From assembly GCF_900167975.1 (NCBI RefSeq), contig NZ_FUZU01000003.1, positions 310,001 to 374,000 on the forward strand: a DNA stretch of 64,000 bases, read 5' to 3'. Source of the stretch: Ohtaekwangia koreensis (GTDB taxonomy: Bacteria; Bacteroidota; Bacteroidia; Cytophagales; Cyclobacteriaceae). Position numbers and translations under genes: made by a program. Each line of letters starts with the position of its first letter. The first letter of the stretch is position 1. This document shows positions 36,274-46,400 of the stretch, piece by piece. Under the pieces are notes generated by a model, which was not told the origin of the DNA, made no database searches, and saw only the letters and a program-made list of their open reading frames with translations.

Positions 36274-36378
36274 TTAAAAAACAATGATTGAAAAGAATAT
36301 ACCATTCACCGCGATAGCCATTATAATAAGCAACCACTCCATAAGCTGATGATGTATCGGAATTTTTCTGTTATCCAT
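36274..36378 (-). CDS. 34-residue single-helix membrane microprotein
   Basis: An ORF of 34 codons that fills the gap between the GT4 gene and the O-antigen ligase gene. Its ATG (36376-36378) overlaps the end of the GT4 gene by eight bases, and its TAA (36274-36276) lies six bases before the GTG of the ligase gene. An AGAAGG purine stretch precedes the ATG. The product is a charged/polar N-terminus (MDNRKIPIHHQ) and a hydrophobic C-terminal helix (residues about 14-34). The length, tight packing and helix suggest a real translated gene whose product may bind the ligase or flippase in the membrane. No homologue is known to me. Confidence 0.6.
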   Translation of the reverse strand: MDNRKIPIHHQLMEWLLIIMAIAVNGIFFSIIVF

Positions 36379-37591
36379 ATACCTTCTTGTTTTCAATTAA
36401 CGGAGACACAATCTGCCAGAAATTCTCCACGCGTGATGACCATGTATTATGACTTGCCATTTGCATGCGCTGCTCACGTTTACCGATGGAGTCTGTATTT
36501 ATTTCCTGTTCTACTCCTTTTACAAAACCATCGATTGTATTTTCAATCCGTATAGTGTTACCAAAATCTTCAAGGTCGGGTGAAAAGCCTGTTGTTACAA
36601 TAGGTTTTCCGGCTGCCAGGTATTCATTTAATTTAAGAGGATATATACTGGCCGTCAAGTCATTTCTTAAAAAAGGAATGATTGCACAGTCCATATACTT
36701 GAGGTATGCCGGCAAATCATCAAATGATTTCTTTCCGGTGGAGATGACATTAGGCAGCCTTTCCAGCTTATCCTTATCCGCCACATGCTCGGGTCCTACC
36801 ATGAGTATAATCTTGTCAGCATGGGTACGCGATAACGTGTTCAATAATTCGTAATCGATACGAAAATCGACATGTCCAATATAGCCAATTATTTTCTTAG
36901 ACTCCAGCCCTTTCAGTTCAGTGGGTCTTAAAAGGGGTTCATAAACCGCTTTTTGGAAATGAGTGAAATCTGCCGCATTTGGCAAACAATGCACATTTTG
37001 CGTATAGCGCAGCGCCATTTCACAAAGCTTCTTTGAAGTGGTGATGGTTACATCATAATCACGCATGGCCCCGGCCTCCAGAATCTTTCCATGCTTGCCT
37101 ATATACTTTGATTCGGCTATATTATCAACACAATGATATACTGTTAACGCGGGGTTAAATTCAGTAACATCCTGCAGGTAAAACGGATTAAATGAATTGA
37201 TGAATATAAACCGGGAAATATTGTATCGTTTGATGATGGAACGAAGCGCCTGATTCACGACATGGTTATTTACCCGTGAGAGCGAATTGTAAAGTTTTCC
37301 GTACGGTATAAAGTTGATTGGAATAACTGCTTTCGTGCGTACGTTAATCAGGTTCGGATTGTCAGGATATATTTGCTTTCCTATACTCTGCCCTGTAAAC
37401 AACGGTGTTAATCGCGATTGAATCTGGGCCTTGTCCAGATTTGAAAAAACATCCTTCATGGTAAAAGGATTGTCGATATAGAATACACGGTTATTTTTTG
37501 ACAACTCCTTGGCCAACGAAAAAGCCGTTGATGCATACGGTCCATCCCAACGCGCCAAAGCAAGCATGACTATATCTACTCCTTTGTTCAT
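36371..37591 (-). CDS. Family 4/1 glycosyltransferase (GT-B)
   Basis: A 406-residue GT-B enzyme. The N-terminal Rossmann half has DIVMLALARWDGPYAS; the C-terminal half begins at IIGYIGHVDFRIDY and carries the nucleotide-sugar site DCAIIPFLRND...KLNEYLAAGKPIVTT, in which the E-x7-E-like pattern is recognisable. It transfers a sugar to a lipid-linked intermediate at the cytoplasmic face of the inner membrane. It overlaps the flippase gene by four bases at the 5' end and the membrane microprotein by eight at the 3' end, so it belongs to the tightly coupled core of locus 2. Confidence 0.87.
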   Translation of the reverse strand: MNKGVDIVMLALARWDGPYASTAFSLAKELSKNNRVFYIDNPFTMKDVFSNLDKAQIQSRLTPLFTGQSIGKQIYPDNPNLINVRTKAVIPINFIPYGKLYNSLSRVNNHVVNQALRSIIKRYNISRFIFINSFNPFYLQDVTEFNPALTVYHCVDNIAESKYIGKHGKILEAGAMRDYDVTITTSKKLCEMALRYTQNVHCLPNAADFTHFQKAVYEPLLRPTELKGLESKKIIGYIGHVDFRIDYELLNTLSRTHADKIILMVGPEHVADKDKLERLPNVISTGKKSFDDLPAYLKYMDCAIIPFLRNDLTASIYPLKLNEYLAAGKPIVTTGFSPDLEDFGNTIRIENTIDGFVKGVEQEINTDSIGKREQRMQMASHNTWSSRVENFWQIVSPLIENKKVYG

Positions 37592-38928
37592 CCTTGTAGT
37601 TTCGTTTTTAGTTTCTTCTGAAGAAAATCAAATCCCACTCCGTAATAAAAGAACATGTAGTGAAATACCTGTCGAAGTTCAATTTTAAAAATCCGGGTAA
37701 GCATAATGTTACCTGCTATAAAGATCACTACGTTCGAGAGCAGTGTTCCAAATGCAGCCCCAATCATTCCATATTGCTGAATGAAAAAGTAATTACTCGC
37801 TATGTTGAAGAATACACTCGAAAAGTTGAGTATAAAGTTTAAGTTGGGTCGCCCGGAAGAATCCATCACTGTACCAAACTGCCGACTGAAAGGCGTAAAG
37901 ATTCCATATAGTATAGTGACTCTTAATATTGCTGCAGCTTCGTGATACTCAGGCCCGGCAATGATAAAGATTATATAGTCCGCGAGAATAACAGTACCAA
38001 TTACAACAGGCAGTGTCAGCGCAAGCGTGAGCCCAACAGACTTCTCATACAGAACTTTTGCTGCATGGTCTCCTTCCGAACTTGTTCGAAAGGCGCTTTG
38101 CGGATATACCACTTCTGCTACCGCTGTGCTGGGATATTCGATAAGATTGGACACCCGTATAGCAGAGTTATACAGTGCCACTATATTTGTGTTCAGGAAA
38201 TACCCAACCGAGAATTGATCGACTGTCTTAAACAACAGTGAACTGATGTTGGTGCCCATCACATACTTGCCAAAACCGAGTACTCTTTTAATAATGTTAA
38301 TGTCCCAGGCGTACGTTACCTGAATAAATTTTCGTGCTGAGAAGTAAGCACAGATCAGTCCTAAAAATGTACATGCAGATTGCACCAGCACAAGATCCAC
38401 CAGAGTGATTTTAATCTTGAGCAAACAGATGATCAACACGGAAATAAAAAAGCTTCCCTGACGAAATACTGTACTCCAGAATATACCGCTAAAGCTAAAT
38501 TTGGATTGCTGTATATAGTTGAACTGTGAGAATGGAACCAGAAGGAGTATCGTTATACCATAGTATACGAACATATCACCGATGTCGGGTATATGAAACA
38601 TTCTGCTGAGCACTCCGGAAAAACTTGCCAGTAAAGTATAGATCAGGCCGGAGTATAGAATGTTAATGATAAACGATGATAGTACAATCTTGCCGACATC
38701 ATCGGGGTGACTGTTGTGAATGAGCTTGATCACTGCGTTCTGGATCAGCCCATTCCTGGACATCTCTATAATGGTAGTGATACTTATGAAAAGCGCCCAT
38801 GCCCCGAATTCTGCTTTTGTAAAATAGCGGATTAGAAAATAGAAGCTTCCAAAACCAAAGATCAGTACAGCCAACCTGTATCCCATGGAGTAAAAACCTG
38901 ATCTAAGCCAATACGAGTTTTTGCCCAT
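37588..38928 (-). CDS. Oligosaccharide flippase (Wzx, MOP superfamily)
   Basis: A 446-residue protein with about twelve to fourteen membrane helices and the MOP-family pattern: an N-terminal helix with GYRLAVLIFGFGSFYFLIR, a repeat at about residue 205 (FGKYVMGTNISSLLF), and a paired SAIRVSNLIEYPSTAVAEV segment near 240. Wzx proteins move undecaprenyl-diphosphate oligosaccharides across the inner membrane. In this position it serves polysaccharide locus 2 and could also serve the glycosyltransferases of locus 1, which has no flippase. It overlaps the GT gene by four bases and lies 16 bases after the Wzc-like gene. Confidence 0.88.
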   Translation of the reverse strand: MGKNSYWLRSGFYSMGYRLAVLIFGFGSFYFLIRYFTKAEFGAWALFISITTIIEMSRNGLIQNAVIKLIHNSHPDDVGKIVLSSFIINILYSGLIYTLLASFSGVLSRMFHIPDIGDMFVYYGITILLLVPFSQFNYIQQSKFSFSGIFWSTVFRQGSFFISVLIICLLKIKITLVDLVLVQSACTFLGLICAYFSARKFIQVTYAWDINIIKRVLGFGKYVMGTNISSLLFKTVDQFSVGYFLNTNIVALYNSAIRVSNLIEYPSTAVAEVVYPQSAFRTSSEGDHAAKVLYEKSVGLTLALTLPVVIGTVILADYIIFIIAGPEYHEAAAILRVTILYGIFTPFSRQFGTVMDSSGRPNLNFILNFSSVFFNIASNYFFIQQYGMIGAAFGTLLSNVVIFIAGNIMLTRIFKIELRQVFHYMFFYYGVGFDFLQKKLKTKLQG

Positions 38929-38944
38929 AGTTTACCAGCCGATG

Positions 38945-41161
38945 CTAAACTGAAAGATCTTTAAGTTGTACTTTATTAAGAATAGCGCCAAGCATTTTTT
39001 CTTTCATGGATTTGAGATAATTAATAGACTCTTTATCCAAGTGATTAAGGTTTGTGTTGGCATCAAATACTGCGATTACTTTATCGACATAGTCGATCAA
39101 CTCTTTTGAATCTGAATACTCGTTGATCGATGGACCTTCCAGAAATATATAGTCGTACTGCAATGACAGGTTTGTAATCATCTCTTTGAAGTCACGTCCT
39201 GCCAATATCTCTGAAGGTGAATCCGTCCCTCCTATATTTCCAATAATGTCAACCCCTTTGAATTCTGTTTTATAGATGATGTTGTGATTATCTTCCAATG
39301 CAGGTTCCTCTTCTTCTACATCCTTTCCATTCAACAATAAGGTCTTGTTGTCATCTACTGCACCGCGTTTCAAAAGCCGACTGCTATCAGTAACCGGCAA
39401 GAGTAATTTAGTAAGTGAATTGCGCTTAAAGTTTGTATCGATGATCAATACCCGCTTGTTTACAAGACTCAAAGTATAGGAGAGACAAATGATGATAAAG
39501 GATTTCCCGACATGCGATTGTGTACTGGAAACCATGAATACTTTACCTTCTGATTTTTGTACTTCATAACGCAGCTTCCGCAGAAAGTGAACAAATGTAG
39601 TGGACTCTTTATCGGTTGCTTTCGCAGCAAATGTTTTACGCAAATCAAATCCTTTGATCTTTATTTGATTCAATGATCCGATGGCACTTAACCCTGTGAG
39701 ACGTTCTAACCGATCTGGAATGCGAATACTCATATCGGCAAATTCAATGAGCAAGAGTACAACAACACAAATCACGAAGCTTCCTATACCAGCCAGCGCG
39801 ATGATGAGTATACCTTTTGAAGGCTCCGGCTCAAGGCTCGGTTGAGCTTCCAGTATTTGGCGTATAGAACTTCCCACCACCAAGGCTTTGTTCTTGGATG
39901 AGTTGAATTTATCCTGTGCATCCAGATACTCCTGTGAAGCGACCTGTACATCACGTTGTAATTCGGATATCTTTGCTTCTTTCGTAGCAAAGCCTGATAC
40001 ATCATACTTTAATCTACGAAGTGCCAGATCTGCGGAAGCGAAATTAGACTCTGCTATCTGCAGTTGAAGTTTGATGTTATCGCGCTCTTTTTTCAAATCT
40101 GCAGACTCATCTTTTTCTTTTGATTCATTTAAGAAATCAAGGCGGCTGATTTCCAGCTGCAATTCATCCCGAAGCTTTCCAAGAGATTCTTTTTCCTGTG
40201 TAGTGCCTGAGTTCGTGATCTCGTTTATTCTTCTTCTTAAATCGATGATGTGCTGATTGACTTGTATAACTTCTTGCTTGTTAAGCGTTGTACTGCCCTG
40301 CATTCTTTCTTCGATCTGCGCCAGCGCGAGGCGATATCCGTTGATGTTTTTCTCTTCACGCTCTTTGTTCATTTCGGCTTCGGTGATCTGCGCTATTTTG
40401 CCTTCGCTCTCCGCGCCATAATTAAACACATTGTTGTTTACCTTATAGTCGTTCAGCAACGCTTCCTTTTCATCGAGTATACGTTTTTTATCACGCACAA
40501 GAGTTTCTAAAAAGTCAATGGACTCTGATGAACGATCGCCCTTCAAAATTTTATTATAGCGGATGAACTCCTTGCAAAGTGTATTCACCGCCAACGCTGA
40601 AAGAAATGGATTCTCGGAGCTGAAGTCTACCGAAATAAAATCGGATGTAGTGAGTCGTTTGATACTGAATTGCTCAGACAGCGCTTCATAATCGTAACCA
40701 TACGCTTTCAATAATTCAAAAAGCTGGTAATCAAACTGATCAGATGTATTCAACGGTTTAATCTCCGATATACGTGTCTTGAAACCCTCTTTCGCTTTCG
40801 CTAAAAAAGTTTGGGTAAGCGGGAAATCAAGGTCTTCTTTGTTTTCAATTTTACGAAAAGGTGTGTCACTTTCAAGATCATGAAGAATCAACTGATACGA
40901 TACAAGGCTTAGTACAGGTAATGAGTGCATGGACTCGATTACGTTTGTAAAGCGAGTGTTGATCTCGAAAGAGTTAGAAGATTGGTCATTGAGTCTAACA
41001 GCATCATCAGCCGTAAAACCCGTAGCCAGATGTGCATACGAATTATAAACCTTATCCATCTGCAACACCAAAAAAACAGCGCAAGCAACTGCTATTAACG
41101 GGAAGATGATTAACACCCAAAGTCTGCGCTGAAGAGTTTTTAAAATAAGATAGAAATCCAT
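38945..41161 (-). CDS. Wzc-like chain-length protein with degenerate kinase domain
   Basis: A 738-residue inner-membrane protein. Residues 1-35 hold the first membrane helix and the Wzz domain start; residues about 40-440 are periplasmic with long coiled coils and the GNVR region; a second membrane helix lies near 450-475. The C-terminal part resembles BY-kinases but is altered: Walker A reads SSTQSHVGKSF (near 542), Walker A' reads IIDTNFKR instead of IDADLR, and the Walker B position reads FLEGPS instead of xxDxPP. The C-terminus ends shortly after without a tyrosine cluster. It should set chain length and form the export platform of locus 2, but is probably not an active tyrosine kinase. 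Confidence 0.85.
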   Translation of the reverse strand: MDFYLILKTLQRRLWVLIIFPLIAVACAVFLVLQMDKVYNSYAHLATGFTADDAVRLNDQSSNSFEINTRFTNVIESMHSLPVLSLVSYQLILHDLESDTPFRKIENKEDLDFPLTQTFLAKAKEGFKTRISEIKPLNTSDQFDYQLFELLKAYGYDYEALSEQFSIKRLTTSDFISVDFSSENPFLSALAVNTLCKEFIRYNKILKGDRSSESIDFLETLVRDKKRILDEKEALLNDYKVNNNVFNYGAESEGKIAQITEAEMNKEREEKNINGYRLALAQIEERMQGSTTLNKQEVIQVNQHIIDLRRRINEITNSGTTQEKESLGKLRDELQLEISRLDFLNESKEKDESADLKKERDNIKLQLQIAESNFASADLALRRLKYDVSGFATKEAKISELQRDVQVASQEYLDAQDKFNSSKNKALVVGSSIRQILEAQPSLEPEPSKGILIIALAGIGSFVICVVVLLLIEFADMSIRIPDRLERLTGLSAIGSLNQIKIKGFDLRKTFAAKATDKESTTFVHFLRKLRYEVQKSEGKVFMVSSTQSHVGKSFIIICLSYTLSLVNKRVLIIDTNFKRNSLTKLLLPVTDSSRLLKRGAVDDNKTLLLNGKDVEEEEPALEDNHNIIYKTEFKGVDIIGNIGGTDSPSEILAGRDFKEMITNLSLQYDYIFLEGPSINEYSDSKELIDYVDKVIAVFDANTNLNHLDKESINYLKSMKEKMLGAILNKVQLKDLSV

Positions 41162-41216
41162 CTGTACATGATTAGATCAAAAATACTAAAATTAATACGG
41201 TTAATTCCATATTGGG

Positions 41217-42461
41217 TTATTTGTAAAAAAGAATATCCACTTGCTCTTCGTCCGAAATCGATGTAGCGTTCTTTAACTCAACACCAAACGTAATTCTTGA
41301 TCCGGTTATCCCTCCTCTTTTCAATTGATTGAGAATTGTAAACAATCTTTTTTGGTAAACATCCAGTGATGCCGATTCAGCGGGTTTATGGGCAACTAAA
41401 TGAATTTTAATTGTGCTTGACGGTGCAAACGCTGTTGACAGTTTCATCAGCTGTTGCATTTGTTTTTCTGAAAGTGAGGACGATGACGGGGCAAATTTAT
41501 ATACCGTAACGACTTTGCCTGCTTGTGCTTCTACTTGTGCATCGGTGAGGTATTCGCGTGAATCCGTTTTTATTTCTACAGCAGGCTTCACCGTTTTTGC
41601 AGTATAGATCTCGGATGAACCTCCGGCCCGATTGCTTGCAAAAAATGCTACGCTATCGCCATACACTGAAAAGTACGCGTCAAAATTTTTAGTATTAAGT
41701 TTCTCCATGTTTTTCGGAACCGACCATGCTTCCCATGAATCATATAGTCGCTCCGAATAAAAGATGTCCGCGTCACCAGCGCCACCATGACCACTGCTTG
41801 AAAAGTATAGTCGTTTCTTATCTTGCGATAGATAAGGCGCGATCTCGAAACCTGATGTATTTATAGTCGGGCCGAGATTCTTAGGCTTTGACCAACCTCC
41901 TGACGGATTCTTTACGCTCACATATAAATCTTCTTCTCCTTCGCTGTCCTCGCCCATCATCGAGATAAAGATTACCTCCAGATCAGGAGAAACAAATACT
42001 CCGAGAAATTGCTGTGAATCAAATCCTTCGATGGGAATTAATTCAGGGTCGCCCCATGAATCACTGATTTTTCTACAGGTATAAATCCCCTTTGTCTTTC
42101 GTGTTGGAGCCGTACGAAGTAAATATAGTATATCTCCTTTGGCGCTGGTACCAATCACAATGTCGGTCATGCCTGTATTTACACCAGATCTGTTATTATC
42201 AGCTTTCCCCCAGTCTTTTGATGTTACATCGTATCGGCTCATCCATACATCCGTACCAGCATATTGCCCGCCCGTGTTAAGAGGCGACAGGGAACGGGCA
42301 AAATATAGTGTATATCCATCGCTCGAGAGCAGGGGCATAAGCTCTTCTGCTTCCGTATTTATACTGGAAGAAAGTTTTCGCGCTTCACCAAACTCAACAT
42401 TTTGAGCAGTGCCTGCTATAGATGATAAAATTGTAGCGAAAAAAAAGAAATACTTTACCAT
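41217..42461 (-). CDS. PD40 (WD40-like) protein with degenerate OmpA-like C-terminus
   Basis: A 414-residue protein with signal peptide 1-19 (ends GTAQN). Residues about 30-290 hold PD40 beta-propeller repeats, visible as recurring D-(G/K)-xx-(L/I)-YF(A/S)S-type strands (SSDGYTLYFARS, DKKRLYFSSSGHGG, SVAFFASNRAGG). The last 110 residues align in layout with an OmpA-like peptidoglycan-binding domain (KFAPSSSSLSEKQ, HLVAHKPAES, QKRLFTILNQLKRGGI, EEQVDILFYK), but the GHTD and NRR motifs that contact peptidoglycan are replaced. In T9SS and gliding systems PD40/OmpA proteins sit in the periplasm beside PorP/SprF. The ORF overlaps the upstream PorP gene by seven bases. Confidence 0.82.
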   Translation of the reverse strand: MVKYFFFFATILSSIAGTAQNVEFGEARKLSSSINTEAEELMPLLSSDGYTLYFARSLSPLNTGGQYAGTDVWMSRYDVTSKDWGKADNNRSGVNTGMTDIVIGTSAKGDILYLLRTAPTRKTKGIYTCRKISDSWGDPELIPIEGFDSQQFLGVFVSPDLEVIFISMMGEDSEGEEDLYVSVKNPSGGWSKPKNLGPTINTSGFEIAPYLSQDKKRLYFSSSGHGGAGDADIFYSERLYDSWEAWSVPKNMEKLNTKNFDAYFSVYGDSVAFFASNRAGGSSEIYTAKTVKPAVEIKTDSREYLTDAQVEAQAGKVVTVYKFAPSSSSLSEKQMQQLMKLSTAFAPSSTIKIHLVAHKPAESASLDVYQKRLFTILNQLKRGGITGSRITFGVELKNATSISDEEQVDILFYK

Positions 42462-43456
42462 GTGTATGACCGCTGACCTTTAAAGTTGTTTAACCGTAAC
42501 GAAAGCACGAGATCATGACTTCCATCATTAAACTTACTGAAGCCCCCCATGGCCATTTCGTATGAATAGCCAACGGTTAATGTTTTTGTAAAATCGAATC
42601 CTGCCAATACAACAGCAGCTTTAATATCCCGGTAAGTCAATCCAAACCATACTTTGTTTTTCAAATATCCCTTTATACTATAATCGAGTAAAACACGATG
42701 ATCGGTTTGTACTATCGCCAACACACTTGGCTTTAACGTAAGATCTGAATTTAACGGAAGTATAAATCCCGTTTGAATGGCTCCCTGGTAAAATGGATCT
42801 GAGAAATCTACATCGGAATTCGTTACTACCTTTGTATATATAGGGAAGTATGATAAACCGAGATAAAAATTCTTACTATACAATAACATACCTCCACGTA
42901 TACTGAACTCAGAGTGCTTTGAGCTTCCCTGCATCAAGTGATCATAAAAGGGATCCTGATCAGGATTCTCGCCAAGGTATATTCCATTTACATCCAACGA
43001 TGTATTCTCTAAAAATGCTGTAACGCCTGCCGATAGTCTGAATGTTTTCGATATCGGATAGTGAAAGGCGTAAGACACTCCCCCACCCAATCGCTCGATC
43101 AATCCGACTTTCTCATTAAACACATTGATGCCCAATCCGTGAATAATTCTTTTCCCTGCCGGTACAGTGCTTAACAGTCCTTTTCCCTTCGAAGGTCGTA
43201 ATGAATTTGTAACTACATCCGCCGGCTGCTTTAAACGCACATTGGCCACAACATTAATAAACTTGGGTGCGTTGGTTCCATACCCTGCCATCTGGTAGCG
43301 ATAGCCGAGCCGTATATCTGTAAATTCATCAACACCGGCAAAGGCAGCGTTATAGGCCGTGGCAAATTGAAACGCCTGACCACTATTGGGTATATATTGA
43401 CACAAAACTTGTGCTACTGGCAGAAAAATAAAAATAATGGTAAAAAATCTGCTCAT
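42455..43456 (-). CDS. PorP/SprF-family outer-membrane protein
   Basis: A 333-residue protein with signal peptide 1-19 (ends VLCQY) and a barrel-like, strand-rich body. The PorP/SprF pattern YNAAFAGVDEFTDIRLGYRYQ opens the mature protein; GGVSYAFHYPISKTFRLSAG and the terminal NDGSHDLVLSLRLN strand are typical. SprF-type proteins are needed for secretion or anchoring of the type B adhesin encoded beside them; here the adhesin ends 10 bases upstream. Unlike the second PorP of the window it lacks a SPOR extension and instead is followed by a PD40 gene. Confidence 0.88.
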   Translation of the reverse strand: MSRFFTIIFIFLPVAQVLCQYIPNSGQAFQFATAYNAAFAGVDEFTDIRLGYRYQMAGYGTNAPKFINVVANVRLKQPADVVTNSLRPSKGKGLLSTVPAGKRIIHGLGINVFNEKVGLIERLGGGVSYAFHYPISKTFRLSAGVTAFLENTSLDVNGIYLGENPDQDPFYDHLMQGSSKHSEFSIRGGMLLYSKNFYLGLSYFPIYTKVVTNSDVDFSDPFYQGAIQTGFILPLNSDLTLKPSVLAIVQTDHRVLLDYSIKGYLKNKVWFGLTYRDIKAAVVLAGFDFTKTLTVGYSYEMAMGGFSKFNDGSHDLVLSLRLNNFKGQRSYTW

Positions 43457-43466
43457 ATATTCAATC

Positions 43467-46400
43467 CTATCGTAAAATCGTTACTATGCCTTTATATGTG
43501 ATTTTGTTATACTTCAGATCAATGGTATAATAGTATGTGTCTGGCGGCAGTACTTCACCGTTATATATACCATCCCAGGAACGGCCAAACCCTGCTGTTT
43601 TATAAAGGAGCGTGCCACGTTTATTGTAGATCTTGATTTCAGCATCATCATATTGTTCCAGTCCTTTGGAAGCAGATATTTTCCATACGTCATTGGCGTT
43701 ATCACCGTTGGGTGTAAATGCATTTGGAATGTCGATGCCCTCGAAGGTATAAATGAGCTGAATATACCGGAAGCGGTCATCGATACTGCTCAGGTTAACA
43801 CCATCGCTCAATGCAATAGAAACCCGTTTCGTAATAAGGTTAATGTCGGTGAGATCTATATAGTTATATTGAATTGTGCGAATAGCCTGTACATACTCTT
43901 GCACGGTTGCCGTTCCTGATAAGAGTAATTCTCCTGTAGTTTCGTTGTAGGTACCCGTGATATTTGTTGTTGGGGTGAAGATCAGCAGGTCGTGTTCGGG
44001 CTCGAAATTATCAGGGCGAAACCGGATCTCTGCACTGGTTAAGAATTCAGAATCTACATCTTTCGCGTCAAACAGCGCGGTCAGTATACGCGGGTCTTCA
44101 CTTCCAAGTTCGTACTGCAAAGAATCTGTTTCGAGGAATGTAATTACCGGAGCATCGTCTACCGGAGCTATCGTGTAGCTTATATATGCGCTGGCATTGC
44201 TATAGCTAAAGCCATCGCTTGCTTTCCAGTAAATTGTATCGTTGCCTACATAATCTGTGGCAGGACGATATATAACATTTCCAATGGATGAAAAAGGGAT
44301 CTTGGAGTCTACTGTGAGCATGGTGCTGTTTAATGACAAGTTACCGTGTCGTGGAAGTGCCGTAAACTGAATTTCAGTCAGCGGGTTTCCATCCGGATCG
44401 GCATATGCACCTGAAAAATTCTGTGCCAGGAATGCCGTTGCTATATCTTCGTTGATGCTTAAGGCAAACGAACTCACCACAGGCCGGTGATTAACCGTTA
44501 AGGTATACTGTTGCTCATCCAATACATTTGCGCCATCCTTGATTTGTAACTTCACTACACTGGTGGCAGGTGCGCCTGCCGGAGGTGTTCCACTCAGCTT
44601 TGCCTTATTTTTACCGGTGGATGTCAAGGTGGCCCATGCAGGTTTTTGAGTCGCTACAATGGTAAGATTATCAACAACATCGGTAATGGTAATGTCATAC
44701 TGATATGCTTCTGCTTCGACTGCAACCAGCACAGGATCGGATGTAAATTTAACCTCAACTATATCTATAGTAAAAGTCCGTGAAAATTCTTTAAAGCCGG
44801 GATCGATCAATTTTACAACTATATCTGTGGAGCCTGACTGATTCGCTGCCGGCTGATATTTTAAAGTAGCCGTTGCAGCGGTACCATTGTAGGTAACAAC
44901 CGGGTTAGGAATCAGTGTTGTATTTCCGGAAGTAGCCGTTAATAATAATTGCTCACTCTCACCAGGGCCTGGAGATATACCGGTAATGGTAATGGTTTTC
45001 TGTGCACCGTTACGAAGCACGCGTTGTGGATTCGGAAGTATATCATCAAATACAGGCGGATCATTTACGGCTTGCACCGTTACTGTGATTGTTGCTGTAT
45101 TGGAGGTTGCTCCGGTATTATCATTCACGCGGTAATTTACCGTGGCCGATCCAAAGAAATTTGCAGTCGGTGTAAAGGTAACTTCACCTGTAGCGTTGAC
45201 AGCAAAAGTTCCTCCTGTTACGGTGTTGCTGTTTTGAATGCCGGCTGTAGTTGTATTCAAATCAACCGTAGCATCATCGATTGTACCATCAACATCTGTA
45301 TCATTGGTGGTAACATCAAATTTAACGGCAGTGTCTTCGGTGGTGGTAGCTACATCGTTGACAGCAACAGCAGCATCATTGGCTGCGGTTACAGTAATGG
45401 TGATCGTAGCGCTGTTTGATGTTAGCCCACCACTATCATTCACGGTATAGGATGTTGTAGCGGTACCTGTAAAATTCGCGACTGGTGTATATACTACGAT
45501 ACCCGGTGATGCCGTGCTTGCGGTAAACGTACCTGCAGAAGTGGTAATCGTATTTTGTATACCTGCGGATGAAGGATTCAAATCAATGGTCGCTCCATTC
45601 ACAGACCCTTCAGGATCAGTATCGTTGAGCGTTACATTTATACTCAGCGCGTTGTCTTCCGTAGTTGTTCCTGCATCATTGGCAGCTACTGGCGGATCAT
45701 TCACCGCGTTGACTGCTACAGAAATCAAAGCAGAGTTTGATGTAGCCCCACCGTTGTCATTAACACGATACGGAAGTGTAGCGGTGCCACTAAAGTTAAC
45801 GACTGATGTAAAGGTTACTATACCGGAAGCGTTAACCGACCAGGCTCCGGCTGCTGTTGATTTGGTAACTTGAATGCCTGCAGCCGAAGGATCAAGGTCG
45901 ACAGTAGCAGCATTAACGGTGCCATCCACATCGGTATCATTGTTCGTGACGTCTATGACTATAGCAACACCATCTCCACCATTGGCAGCATCAGCAATGG
46001 CAACCGGTGCATCATTCACGCTGTTGATCGTAATGGTAACAGTCGCCTCATTTGAAGTAGCACCGACATTATCGTTCACGGTATAGTTAAAGGTTACGGT
46101 ACCATTACTATTATCCGTTGGATCAAACGTTAATATACCGGATCCATTTACAGAGAAAACTCCTTGTGTGTTTGTGATTGAATTTTGAATTCCGGCAGCA
46201 GCTGTGTTAAGGTCAACGGTTGCAGCATTAATGCTTCCATCCGGGTCAGTGTCGTTGGTAACAAGATTTAAAGTAGCAATAGCATCTTCGTTGATGGTGA
46301 TAGCATCATTGGCGGCAACAGGCAAACTGTTAATGGAATTCACAAGGATACTAAGTGTGGCTGCATTGGAAGTTGCCCCCGTATTATCGCGCACCGTATA

